DNA of 33,437 bases from Thiotrichales bacterium (lineage in GTDB: Bacteria; Pseudomonadota; Gammaproteobacteria; CAZUMV01), in NCBI GenBank assembly GCA_012961935.1, contig DTYI01000087.1, forward strand, positions 1 through 33,437, read 5' to 3'. The notes under the pieces are model-generated. The model was not told where the DNA came from, did no database searches, and was given only the letters and a program-made list of their open reading frames with translations. A program made the position numbers and the translations under genes. Below, piece after piece: positions 18,887 through 26,552 of the stretch. Every line of letters begins with the position of its first letter. Position 1 is the stretch's first letter.

Positions 18887-19203
18887 CCCTGATCTACCTC
18901 TACTGATTTACTATTCTCATCCCCGGTCGAGTGAAAATTACCGTGAACAACCAATTTCATAACCGCTACCACGCCAATAAAATTTATCAACGCATAGACC
19001 AATGCAATATCCAGTAAATCGGTTCGCCTGGACAGAAAAGCCAAAACCGCGATGAGCAGTACGATTTTGGTGCCAAACATATTAATCGCTGCAATGCGAT
19101 CATAAACAGTGGGTCCCATGAGTGCGCGTGCTAGCACCAGCCCCAGGGTGACGAGAATTGCCAAAGATGCAGCGATATACATCAGGTTGTTCTCCAATAT
19201 CAT
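18883..19203 (-). CDS. mrpF: Na+/H+ antiporter subunit F (MrpF)
   Basis: RALMGPTVYDRIAAINMFGTKIVLLIAVLAFLSRRTDLLDIALVYALINFIGVVAVMKL. Confidence 0.93.
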   Translation of the reverse strand: MILENNLMYIAASLAILVTLGLVLARALMGPTVYDRIAAINMFGTKIVLLIAVLAFLSRRTDLLDIALVYALINFIGVVAVMKLVVHGNFHSTGDENSKSVEVDQG

Positions 19204-19213
19204 TTTAGCTTTC

Positions 19214-19693
19214 TTACTTATCGATGGCCTGATCCGGGATGGCTTTGGCCATGTTGCCGGTGAACAACTCGTCAGCCGCCTCCTTTGTCAGTGCATGGAC
19301 AATGATTTTATCTTTTGTCAGTTCTACACTAACCGTGCCTGGCGTCAAGGTAATGGCATTCGCATAAATAGCACGTCCAAGGTCGGTTTTTTGAGGTAGC
19401 GGAATTTCAACCATTCGCGGGCTGATTGATTTGCCGCTGGATGTCATTATTCGTTTCATCACATCGATGTTTGCATTCAGAATTTCTCGAAAAATGTAAG
19501 CAAGAAAGGCAGGTAATCGTGAGGAGAGATGGAGAGGATAGCTTTCATGATCAATAACATTCATACGTTTCATCAGAAAAATAGTTAGTATGACGGACGC
19601 CAGCCCCAGTCCAAACAACAGGGGTTCAAAATGCCCTGACAATAAAAGCCAGAATACAAAAAGAATTACGCCATACCTAAAAGCCATCATCAA
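19214..19693 (-). CDS. mrpE: Na+/H+ antiporter subunit E (MrpE)
   Basis: HLSSRLPAFLAYIFREILNANIDVMKRIM...LGRAIYANAITLTPGTVSVELTKDKIIVHALT. Confidence 0.93.
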   Translation of the reverse strand: MMMAFRYGVILFVFWLLLSGHFEPLLFGLGLASVILTIFLMKRMNVIDHESYPLHLSSRLPAFLAYIFREILNANIDVMKRIMTSSGKSISPRMVEIPLPQKTDLGRAIYANAITLTPGTVSVELTKDKIIVHALTKEAADELFTGNMAKAIPDQAIDK

Positions 19694-19771
19694 AATACGT
19701 GCTCCTTATTCCACTATAGTACGTCGCCCTGACCTACTATGCATAAATAGACGAGAGTTCAGCTGTTACGA

Positions 19772-19831
19772 CTGCATGAATGCAGGAGGTAGAGTAACAC
19801 ATGTAGTAGATACCGAGGCGTGGTCTCGCAG
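19772..19831. repeat. Palindrome CTGCATGAATGCAG plus tail similar to the insert at 1259-1346
   Basis: Tail GTAGAGTAACACATGTAGTAGATACCGAGG aligns to GTAGGGCAACGCAGGAGCAGTTGCCGAGG (minus strand of the 1259-1346 insert), 21 of 30 columns by eye. Confidence 0.35.
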
Positions 19832-19956
19832 GAGCGGTCATTCTATCTCAAGAGGCGCAACACCGCAGATGCATCGCTTTTAGGGGAGCCATTAAAATAC
19901 ACGGTTTCGGTGTGGCCTACAGGAAACAGGTGTATAAAGATCGAGTGTTTCCGGGT

Positions 19957-20106
19957 TTATGTGGACTGATAAGGTATTGAATTTACTGGAAACTCTGACC
20001 CCGTAAAAGTCAGCAATAGCTGTGCTGATGTCCCGTCCTTTCCAGTCAGATCCTGGCCATTCTGTAGTGCGCCAAGGGCTTTATCAAAATCAAATTGCTC
20101 ATACAT
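19957..20106 (-). pseudogene. N-terminal fragment of an IS256-family-like transposase
   Basis: Reads MYEQFDFDKALGALQNGQDLTGKDGTSAQLLLTFTGSEFPVNSIPYQST*; FDF-KAL-ALQ-G--LTGKDG is a typical IS256-family N-terminus, after which similarity is lost. Confidence 0.55.
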
Positions 20107-20230
20107 GTATCATTCTCCTTTAAATGCATTATTGTGAAAAAATGACACAGAACAGAATTTCTAACACCACAAAAAACGGATCAAATACAAGCTATTTACA
20201 TTAAATAATCGAACTCCAAACAAGCAATAT

Positions 20231-20364
20231 GGGCATCTCTAAAAATAGAAGCGCTATTTTCTGCATTCCCTAAATCACACTTCAATTATTAGATTGCCCA
20301 TATGATATATCATCATCTATTAGCGGAAGTTTCGAGGCTGAATTTTTCATTTTTAGAGGCGCCC
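20231..20364. mobile_element. MITE-like 134-bp element with terminal inverted repeats GGGC(AT/GC)CTCTAAAAAT
   Basis: Left GGGCATCTCTAAAAAT versus right (reverse complement) GGGCGCCTCTAAAAAT: 14/16 matches; no coding content. Confidence 0.55.
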
Positions 20365-20368
20365 ATCT

Positions 20369-21493
20369 GTGGATAAACAAAAGTCCGTTCTGATTAACAC
20401 GCTTAAATTCATCACCAGCCTGGTTCTGGCTGGTTTTGTTACCACAGCAGCGGCCACCCCGCCAACGCCGGTTGATGAATTATTACAATCGATGAGTGAC
20501 GAGCAAAAAGCCGCGCAACTCATCATGGTTTATTTTGCATCACCGGAATTTACTGTTAAACATGAATTCGGCGCAGTATTAATCATGCAAAATATGATTA
20601 AAGATGCTGGCAAACTTTCAGCCCGTCTGGATAAACTGCAACATCAGTCTAGCATCGGCGTCCTGACCGCCATCGACCAGGAAGGCGGAACGGTTAACCG
20701 CCTGAAATATCTTCCCGGCTGGAAAAATACACCCTCCGCTGCCACCCAGTCTAAATGGACAGACAACAAAATTTACAAGCATCAGAAAAAAGTGGCGACA
20801 AAACTAAACTCACTTGGAATTAATATTAACCTGGCACCCGTGCTTGACCCGGGGAAAAATCATCACAACAAACCCACTCTGATGGGAAAGAAAAAACGCA
20901 GCTTTGAACATACACCGTATGACATTGCTTCTAAAGCCGCTGTTTTTATACAGGCACACCAGGATAAAAATGTATTAACCATATCGAAACATTTTCCAGG
21001 TTACGATGCAGAAAATAACTCCGACCATGAAATTGCAATCAGCGATGCGTCACGCAATGACCTGAATAATTACATTCAACCTTTCTGGGCGCTCGCGCCG
21101 ATTGTTGACGGCGTCATGATGTCCAGTATTCATTATCAAAACATGACTGACCGACCTGCAGTGCTTTCTCCCGAAATGGTCAACTGGGCGCGAGAGATCC
21201 ACCCGGAAAAAATCATTATTACCGACGACCTCTGGGGACTGGCCTTGCGCAGCTGGATCAACCCGGTCAGTGCAAAAAGAAAAAAATATCCCGATAAAGA
21301 TTTTCTTAAATTAACCCGGATGGCATTAGAAGCTGGTAACGATATGTTGATGATCACCTACCCTAAAAAAGCAGTGTTGATGAAAAAAGCAATTGCCAAC
21401 TGGATGAAAGAAGACAAAAATCTCCACCAGCAAATCAACCAATCCGTGAAAAGAATTTTATCGGTAAAGGAAAAATCCGGCTTATTGCAATAA
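20369..21493 (+). CDS. Secreted NagZ-like glycoside hydrolase family 3 protein
   Basis: GTG start, signal peptide, GVLTAIDQEGGTVNRLKYLPGW, SLGININLAPVLD, TISKHFPGYDAENNSDHE, IIITDDLWG. Confidence 0.88.
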   Translation: MDKQKSVLINTLKFITSLVLAGFVTTAAATPPTPVDELLQSMSDEQKAAQLIMVYFASPEFTVKHEFGAVLIMQNMIKDAGKLSARLDKLQHQSSIGVLTAIDQEGGTVNRLKYLPGWKNTPSAATQSKWTDNKIYKHQKKVATKLNSLGININLAPVLDPGKNHHNKPTLMGKKKRSFEHTPYDIASKAAVFIQAHQDKNVLTISKHFPGYDAENNSDHEIAISDASRNDLNNYIQPFWALAPIVDGVMMSSIHYQNMTDRPAVLSPEMVNWAREIHPEKIIITDDLWGLALRSWINPVSAKRKKYPDKDFLKLTRMALEAGNDMLMITYPKKAVLMKKAIANWMKEDKNLHQQINQSVKRILSVKEKSGLLQ

Positions 21494-21534
21494 GCGTTTG
21501 ACGACTTACAAAACTAAATGCAGACTCATAAACA

Positions 21535-21630
21535 ATGAACATTCAACTCTCAAGCAAACAGATTATTTGCACCCGCCGCCGTGTGCTGTGGATGCCTGCC
21601 TGTTTGCCTGTGAGCCGAATATGTTTTTAA
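21535..21630 (+). CDS. Possible short leader ORF MNIQLSSKQIICTRRRVLWMPACLPVSRICF
   Basis: 31-codon ORF just upstream of a strong terminator and a transporter gene; no clear RBS. Confidence 0.2.
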   Translation: MNIQLSSKQIICTRRRVLWMPACLPVSRICF

Positions 21631-21650
21631 CCTGACGCAAAACATAATTC

Positions 21651-21685
21651 AAAAAGGCCGCAGGCGAAAGTCCGCGGCCTTTTTT
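21651..21685 (+). terminator. Rho-independent terminator
   Basis: AAAAAGGCCGC aggcgaaagtcc GCGGCCTTTTT: perfect 11-bp stem ending in a T-run. Confidence 0.88.
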
Positions 21686-21714
21686 ATTGCCCGCATAAAA
21701 GAGGATTTTTTTAA

Positions 21715-22614
21715 ATGTCAGTACCCGCAGCATTTACGATTGTGGTTTTAATCTGGGCCACCACGCCACTGGCAATCCAGTGGAGCGGCCATGATGTGAA
21801 TTTTCTGTTTGGACTCAGCAGCCGCATGGTGATCGGACTGGTGATTTTACTGAGCCTGCATTTGATTTTGCGCAAACCAGTCCGCCTGGACATGCCAGCG
21901 TTACACACATATCTGGCAGGGGGACTCGGACTCTATCTCGCCATGAGTTGTGTTTACTGGGCTGCACAATATATTCCTTCCGGATGGATTTCTGTGATTT
22001 TTGGTTTAACGCCAATTGTTACCAGCATTCTGGCGGCAATCTGGTTGAGTGAAAACGCATTCACTCCAGCAAAACTGCTGGGTAAATTGCTGGGTATAGT
22101 GGGTCTTGTGGCCATGTTTATCAACAATGGCCACTATAGTGCCTTAGCACCTTTTGGAATTATGCTGGTTCTTGCATCTGTTCTGTCTCATAGTGCCAGT
22201 GCAGTCTGGGTGAAACGTCTGGGAACTGAACTCGACGGCATGACCATCACAACAGGCAGCCTGTTATTCGCCACGCCTCTATATTTAATCACCTGGTTAT
22301 TATTTGACGGTCAGTGGCCCGACAACATTCCGGAAAAAGCCTCAGTTGCAATTATTTATCTTGGGGTTATTGCAACGGTTGTTGGCTTTGTTCTTTATTT
22401 TTATTTGTTACGCAAAATCTCAGCGCATCAAACAGCGCTGATTACTTTGATCACGCCCGTAATTGCGCTTTGGCTTGGACACTGGTTAAACGGTGAAGTT
22501 ATTACCCCAGCAGTCATAGTCGGAACCGCTTTAATTCTATTCAGCCTCATGAGCCATGAATTTGGTGACGAGGTCTGGAGAAAACTTGTCAGCGCTTATT
22601 CATTACGTAACTGA
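21715..22614 (+). CDS. EamA/DMT-family transporter
   Basis: About 10 TM helices; VLIWATTPLAIQWS; SVIFGLTPIVTSILAAIWLSE; LITLITPVIALWLGHWLNGE. Confidence 0.92.
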   Translation: MSVPAAFTIVVLIWATTPLAIQWSGHDVNFLFGLSSRMVIGLVILLSLHLILRKPVRLDMPALHTYLAGGLGLYLAMSCVYWAAQYIPSGWISVIFGLTPIVTSILAAIWLSENAFTPAKLLGKLLGIVGLVAMFINNGHYSALAPFGIMLVLASVLSHSASAVWVKRLGTELDGMTITTGSLLFATPLYLITWLLFDGQWPDNIPEKASVAIIYLGVIATVVGFVLYFYLLRKISAHQTALITLITPVIALWLGHWLNGEVITPAVIVGTALILFSLMSHEFGDEVWRKLVSAYSLRN

Positions 22615-23201
22615 AAATTAAGCCTTTCCAGAATAGCTTTGTTTCCGGTGCAGCTTATTCGGCTGACGTGCCCCATCAGCACATTCAGCTTATACATGCA
22701 TTCCACTGGTGCATTAAGAGCATGCGTAACGATTGCACGAATAACACCCGCATGGGCAATGATTAAAATATTTTTACCCGCATGCTGGGTCCGCACATTA
22801 TTAAAAGCGGCTGCCACTCGAACAAAAAAATCAGTAACCGGCTCCGCGCCGTCTGGTGTATTCAAAACCGGGTCTGCATAAAAAGCATCAAATTCCTTTT
22901 CCATATTTATTTTAAGTTCCGATTTTGTTTTCCCCTCCCAGACACCAAAACCGATTTCCTTGAATCGCTCGTCCACAACAACCGGGATATTTCGCTGCTC
23001 AGACAGTTCATTAGCAAACTCAGCACAGCGAAGCAACGGTGAAGTAATAATGACATCCCATGTTTGCTTATCACCGACACCAGCCCACATTTGTTGCCAG
23101 CCATCTTTAGTTAGCGGGTCATCAATCCGGTTGCCACGATAACGGCTACCGCCTTCCGGTTCGCCATGACGAAGCAAATCAATTTTAATCGTCTCAATCA
23201 T
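22596..23201 (-). CDS. Histidine phosphatase family protein (phosphoglycerate mutase-like)
   Basis: IDLLRHGEPEGG...ITSPLLRCAEFA...ILIIAHAGVIRAIV. Confidence 0.92.
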   Translation of the reverse strand: MIETIKIDLLRHGEPEGGSRYRGNRIDDPLTKDGWQQMWAGVGDKQTWDVIITSPLLRCAEFANELSEQRNIPVVVDERFKEIGFGVWEGKTKSELKINMEKEFDAFYADPVLNTPDGAEPVTDFFVRVAAAFNNVRTQHAGKNILIIAHAGVIRAIVTHALNAPVECMYKLNVLMGHVSRISCTGNKAILERLNFQLRNE

Positions 23202-23203
23202 TC

Positions 23204-24613
23204 CTAAATTGAATGACCCGGTGAGATAATTTTCCTGCCATGAATTACATTGCCCTGATAAAGCGGACTGTTTATTCTCCCCAAAGAAAAAATCGCCGTG
23301 GATTCTACAGGTGCTTTGATTACCGCATCCCGTCCAGTCAAACGCGTGCCTGCAATATCCAGACGGCTATCATAAGCTGCAATCGCGGTATCACCTTCTA
23401 TGCTACCAGCTGTTATTTCAACCGAGGATTGATGCACCGTAAGTGCAACGCCCTGGCTTTTTATGCTGACATTTTTTAATGCAACCCGTGAATTTCCGAT
23501 CATGACTTTATTAATATTGGCATTACGCACAATCACGTCCTGGCAGTTATCAATCGTTAACTGACCGATATTACCCGTAATAATCTGATTGTCTTTATTT
23601 TTGCACAGAACAGACTTCTGGAATTTGCCCGCAGGTTTTTTTGCATCCTGCCAAAAACTTTCACTACCATCAGATTTTAATTGCTGTAGCAATAAATGAT
23701 GAAAGGCTTTTGGCTTATTCACAAAAACCATGTGGCCGCCACCAGCTATTAATTTTAAGCTGGATTTGGGTATCAGAGCATCCAGCACATACCCCGTTCT
23801 GACAGGTGCAATTTTATCTTTATCACCCCAAATAATTAATGTGGGCGCCTTAATTATTTCTGGTATTTTGCTATAGTCATTTAGCACCAGCGCAAGACCA
23901 GCAATAGAGGTCGGATTCTCCCTTAATACTTTACTCCGAAACAATGCGCTTTCAATTAACATATTCCAATCAACAGGCATGCGGGATTCCAGCGTATTCA
24001 TAATGATGCCCGCCAGATCTGAAACCTGATTATCACTGAATATACCTGGCTGGTTAAGCACAGTCTCAATACCCAGAGGCGCCAGATACTTGCTATAAGC
24101 CAGACGATGCAGAATACCTGCGGCATCAACCAGTGTCAGCGTGCTAACATCTTCAGGATAAGTGGCTGCATACTGCAATGCGATGGCACCACCCATGGAG
24201 TGACCCACAAGATGAAATGATTTTTTGACATATTTTTTTGTCAGTTCATGAATGACACGGGCATAATTTTTTGGCGAGTACAGCGCATTCATTTTTGACG
24301 ACCGGCCAAAACCCGGCAAGTCCAGCGTGAACACAAAGAAATCTTTTTTCACCAAATCAATCGTCGCCTGCCACGAGGTCGATGCCTCGTTTCCCAGACC
24401 ATGCACCAGCACCACTGCGGGTTTCGCCGGATCCCCCGCTGTTTTAATATAGATCTGACCACCAAACACTGGATCGCTCACCAACCCGGATTTACTCACC
24501 AGGGACACAGGTCTGGCGGCAGGCTCGGGTCTCGCTGAGGAACAATTTGTAAGCGTTGCAAAAATAACTGTGGTTACGATGCTAAACAATATTTTTTTCA
24601 TTTTATTTTCCAA
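23204..24613 (-). CDS. Alpha/beta-hydrolase lipoprotein with C-terminal beta-solenoid-like region
   Basis: Lipobox-like TLTNCSS; VLVHGLGNEAS, LVGHSMGGAIAL, LIIWGDKDKIAP, GGGHMVFVNKP; the tail DVIVRNANINKVMIGNSRVALKNVSIKSQGVALTV... looks beta-helical. Confidence 0.88.
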   Translation of the reverse strand: MENKMKKILFSIVTTVIFATLTNCSSARPEPAARPVSLVSKSGLVSDPVFGGQIYIKTAGDPAKPAVVLVHGLGNEASTSWQATIDLVKKDFFVFTLDLPGFGRSSKMNALYSPKNYARVIHELTKKYVKKSFHLVGHSMGGAIALQYAATYPEDVSTLTLVDAAGILHRLAYSKYLAPLGIETVLNQPGIFSDNQVSDLAGIIMNTLESRMPVDWNMLIESALFRSKVLRENPTSIAGLALVLNDYSKIPEIIKAPTLIIWGDKDKIAPVRTGYVLDALIPKSSLKLIAGGGHMVFVNKPKAFHHLLLQQLKSDGSESFWQDAKKPAGKFQKSVLCKNKDNQIITGNIGQLTIDNCQDVIVRNANINKVMIGNSRVALKNVSIKSQGVALTVHQSSVEITAGSIEGDTAIAAYDSRLDIAGTRLTGRDAVIKAPVESTAIFSLGRINSPLYQGNVIHGRKIISPGHSI

Positions 24614-24627
24614 TAACCTGCTCGCAT

Positions 24628-24644
24628 TGTATCAGAGAGATACA
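24628..24644. promoter_or_regulatory. Inverted repeat TGTATC-N5-GATACA between divergent genes
   Basis: Perfect 6-bp arms in the 84-bp divergent intergenic region. Confidence 0.25.
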
Positions 24645-24697
24645 CAAATTTTATTCATCAGGGTAAACTGGCGTTCTGACTTCAGAGATTTTTCAAC

Positions 24698-25432
24698 ATG
24701 ACTAAATACAGTCTCATTTTTATTATTACAATCAGCCTGTCCGGTTGCGCAACAGAAGATATTGCCATGGTCATGGGTGAACTTTCAAAAACCTCACAAC
24801 CAGGTGGAAATTCGTCACTCACGCAAACAGAGATTGTATCAGGACTCAAAGAAGCCTTACGGGTTGGCTCCGAAACCGTTGTCTACCAACTGGGAACTAA
24901 AGATGGGTTCAATGCGGATTCCCTGATTCATATTCCTTTACCGAAGTCGCTGCACAAGGCGCGCAACCTGGCTGAAAAAATTGGCATGGGAAGTCATTTC
25001 CAGACGCTGGAACTCAAACTCAACCGTGCAGCCGAGGCTGCAACCCCCAAAGCAAAAGCCCTGTTTTTTGACGCCATCCAGCAAATGACACTGACAGATG
25101 CGAGAAATATTCTGCGTGGCCCGGACGATGCTGCGACGCGCTTTTTTCAGCAAAAGATGACACCTGCATTGTCCCGGCAAATGAGGCCCATCGTAACCAG
25201 TACATTGTCAGAAGTTGGTGCACTCCAGGCTTATGAAAAAGCCACTTATTCTCTTGGGCCTTTTGCACAGGTTTTGCCTGATTATAAAGCCGAATTAACC
25301 AACCACGTTGTTCAACTGGGCATGGAGGGTATTTTTACTTACCTCGCAAAAGAGGAAGCTGCGATACGGCGTAATCCAGTCAAGCGAACCAGCGAAATTC
25401 TACGTCGCGTCTTCGGCAGCCTTGGATATTAA
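24698..25432 (+). CDS. DUF4197 domain lipoprotein
   Basis: Lipobox LSGCAT; LTQTEIVSGLKEALRVGSETVVYQLGTKDGFNAD...IHIPLPKSL; DARNILRGPDDAATRFFQQ. Confidence 0.9.
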   Translation: MTKYSLIFIITISLSGCATEDIAMVMGELSKTSQPGGNSSLTQTEIVSGLKEALRVGSETVVYQLGTKDGFNADSLIHIPLPKSLHKARNLAEKIGMGSHFQTLELKLNRAAEAATPKAKALFFDAIQQMTLTDARNILRGPDDAATRFFQQKMTPALSRQMRPIVTSTLSEVGALQAYEKATYSLGPFAQVLPDYKAELTNHVVQLGMEGIFTYLAKEEAAIRRNPVKRTSEILRRVFGSLGY

Positions 25433-26552
25433 AATACACAACAGCCTTGATGAAATATCTTCACAGGACTGGAATAAGCTTGTCAAAAATAACAACCCTT
25501 TCCTGAAACATGAATTTCTCAGCGCTATGGAAAAATGCGACTGCGTTGGCGACCACTTTGGCTGGCTGCCCCGCCATATCAGTATTTATGAAAGGGGCGA
25601 ATTAATCGGCGCCATGCCTTTATATGAAAAATATAATTCCTACGGTGAATTTGTTTTTGATCACGCCTGGGCAGATGCCTACGAACGTCACGGCTTGCGT
25701 TATTTTCCAAAACTGGTTTCGGCCATTCCCTACACACCCGCAACCGGTCAACGCCTGCTGGCTACTGAAAACCGTTTTGAAGAAATTTCAGGCATTTTAG
25801 TCAACACACTCCTGGAACTTGCAAACGAAATGGAAGTCAGCAGTTTCCATTGTCTTTTCCCTGAAGCGCAGGAAATAGATTTTTTTGCGCAGCAACAATT
25901 CCTTATTCGTCATGATGTCCAGTTTCACTGGCAGAATAAAAACTATCAATCATTTGAAGAATTTCTGACTTCACTGAATCCAAAAAAGCGGAAAAATATT
26001 CGTCAGGAAAGACGTAAGGTAAATGAATCTGGCGTCAGATTGCGCGTGCTGGATGGACACACCGCCACTGAAAAAGACTGGCAGGACTGGAGTTTATTCT
26101 ACAAAAAAACATTCGATGAAAAATGGGGAACCGCCACATTCAATTACGATTTTTTTTCGACTGTTGCAGGGCAGTTACCGGATCAGGTCGTTCTGGTTTT
26201 GGCCGACTTGGATAACCGTTGCATTGCCGGTTCACTCATGTATAAAAGCGATACTACGCTTTATGGCCGTCACTGGGGTTGCATCGAAAATATTAACAGC
26301 CTGCATTTTGAGGCCTGCTATTATCAGGGTATTGAACACTGCATCAAAAATGGTATTAAAACTTTCGAGCCCGGTGCGCAGGGCGAGCACAAGATAGCGC
26401 GTGGATTTTTGCCGACACGCACTCGTTCCGCACACTGGCTGGCAGATGATCAGTTTCGGGTACCGATAGAAAATTTTGTCGCCCATGAAAAAGCGGCCAT
26501 TTCAGACTATATGCAACAACTGGAAAAATCCTCGCCATACAAACCAACATGA
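25422..26552 (+). CDS. FemAB/GNAT-like acyltransferase (peptidogalycan biosynthesis-type, DUF482/PF04339-like)
   Basis: IPYTPATGQRLL, SLNPKKRKNIRQERRKV, GRHWGCIENINSLHFEACYYQGIEHCIKNGIKTFEPGAQGEHKIARGFLPTRTRSAHW. The TTG start at 25422 is favoured over the ORF-track 25308 start inside the DUF4197 gene. Confidence 0.88.
   Translation: MDIKIHNSLDEISSQDWNKLVKNNNPFLKHEFLSAMEKCDCVGDHFGWLPRHISIYERGELIGAMPLYEKYNSYGEFVFDHAWADAYERHGLRYFPKLVSAIPYTPATGQRLLATENRFEEISGILVNTLLELANEMEVSSFHCLFPEAQEIDFFAQQQFLIRHDVQFHWQNKNYQSFEEFLTSLNPKKRKNIRQERRKVNESGVRLRVLDGHTATEKDWQDWSLFYKKTFDEKWGTATFNYDFFSTVAGQLPDQVVLVLADLDNRCIAGSLMYKSDTTLYGRHWGCIENINSLHFEACYYQGIEHCIKNGIKTFEPGAQGEHKIARGFLPTRTRSAHWLADDQFRVPIENFVAHEKAAISDYMQQLEKSSPYKPT

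Noticed and set aside
12341-19693. Complex I (Nuo) or membrane-bound hydrogenase operon
   Set aside because: No hydrophilic NuoB/C/D/I or hydrogenase subunits in or next to the operon; MrpE, F and G are clear.
25308-25421. Upstream start of the FemAB/GNAT-like ORF
   Set aside because: Extension lies inside the DUF4197 coding region and has no family similarity; TTG at 25422 fits better.
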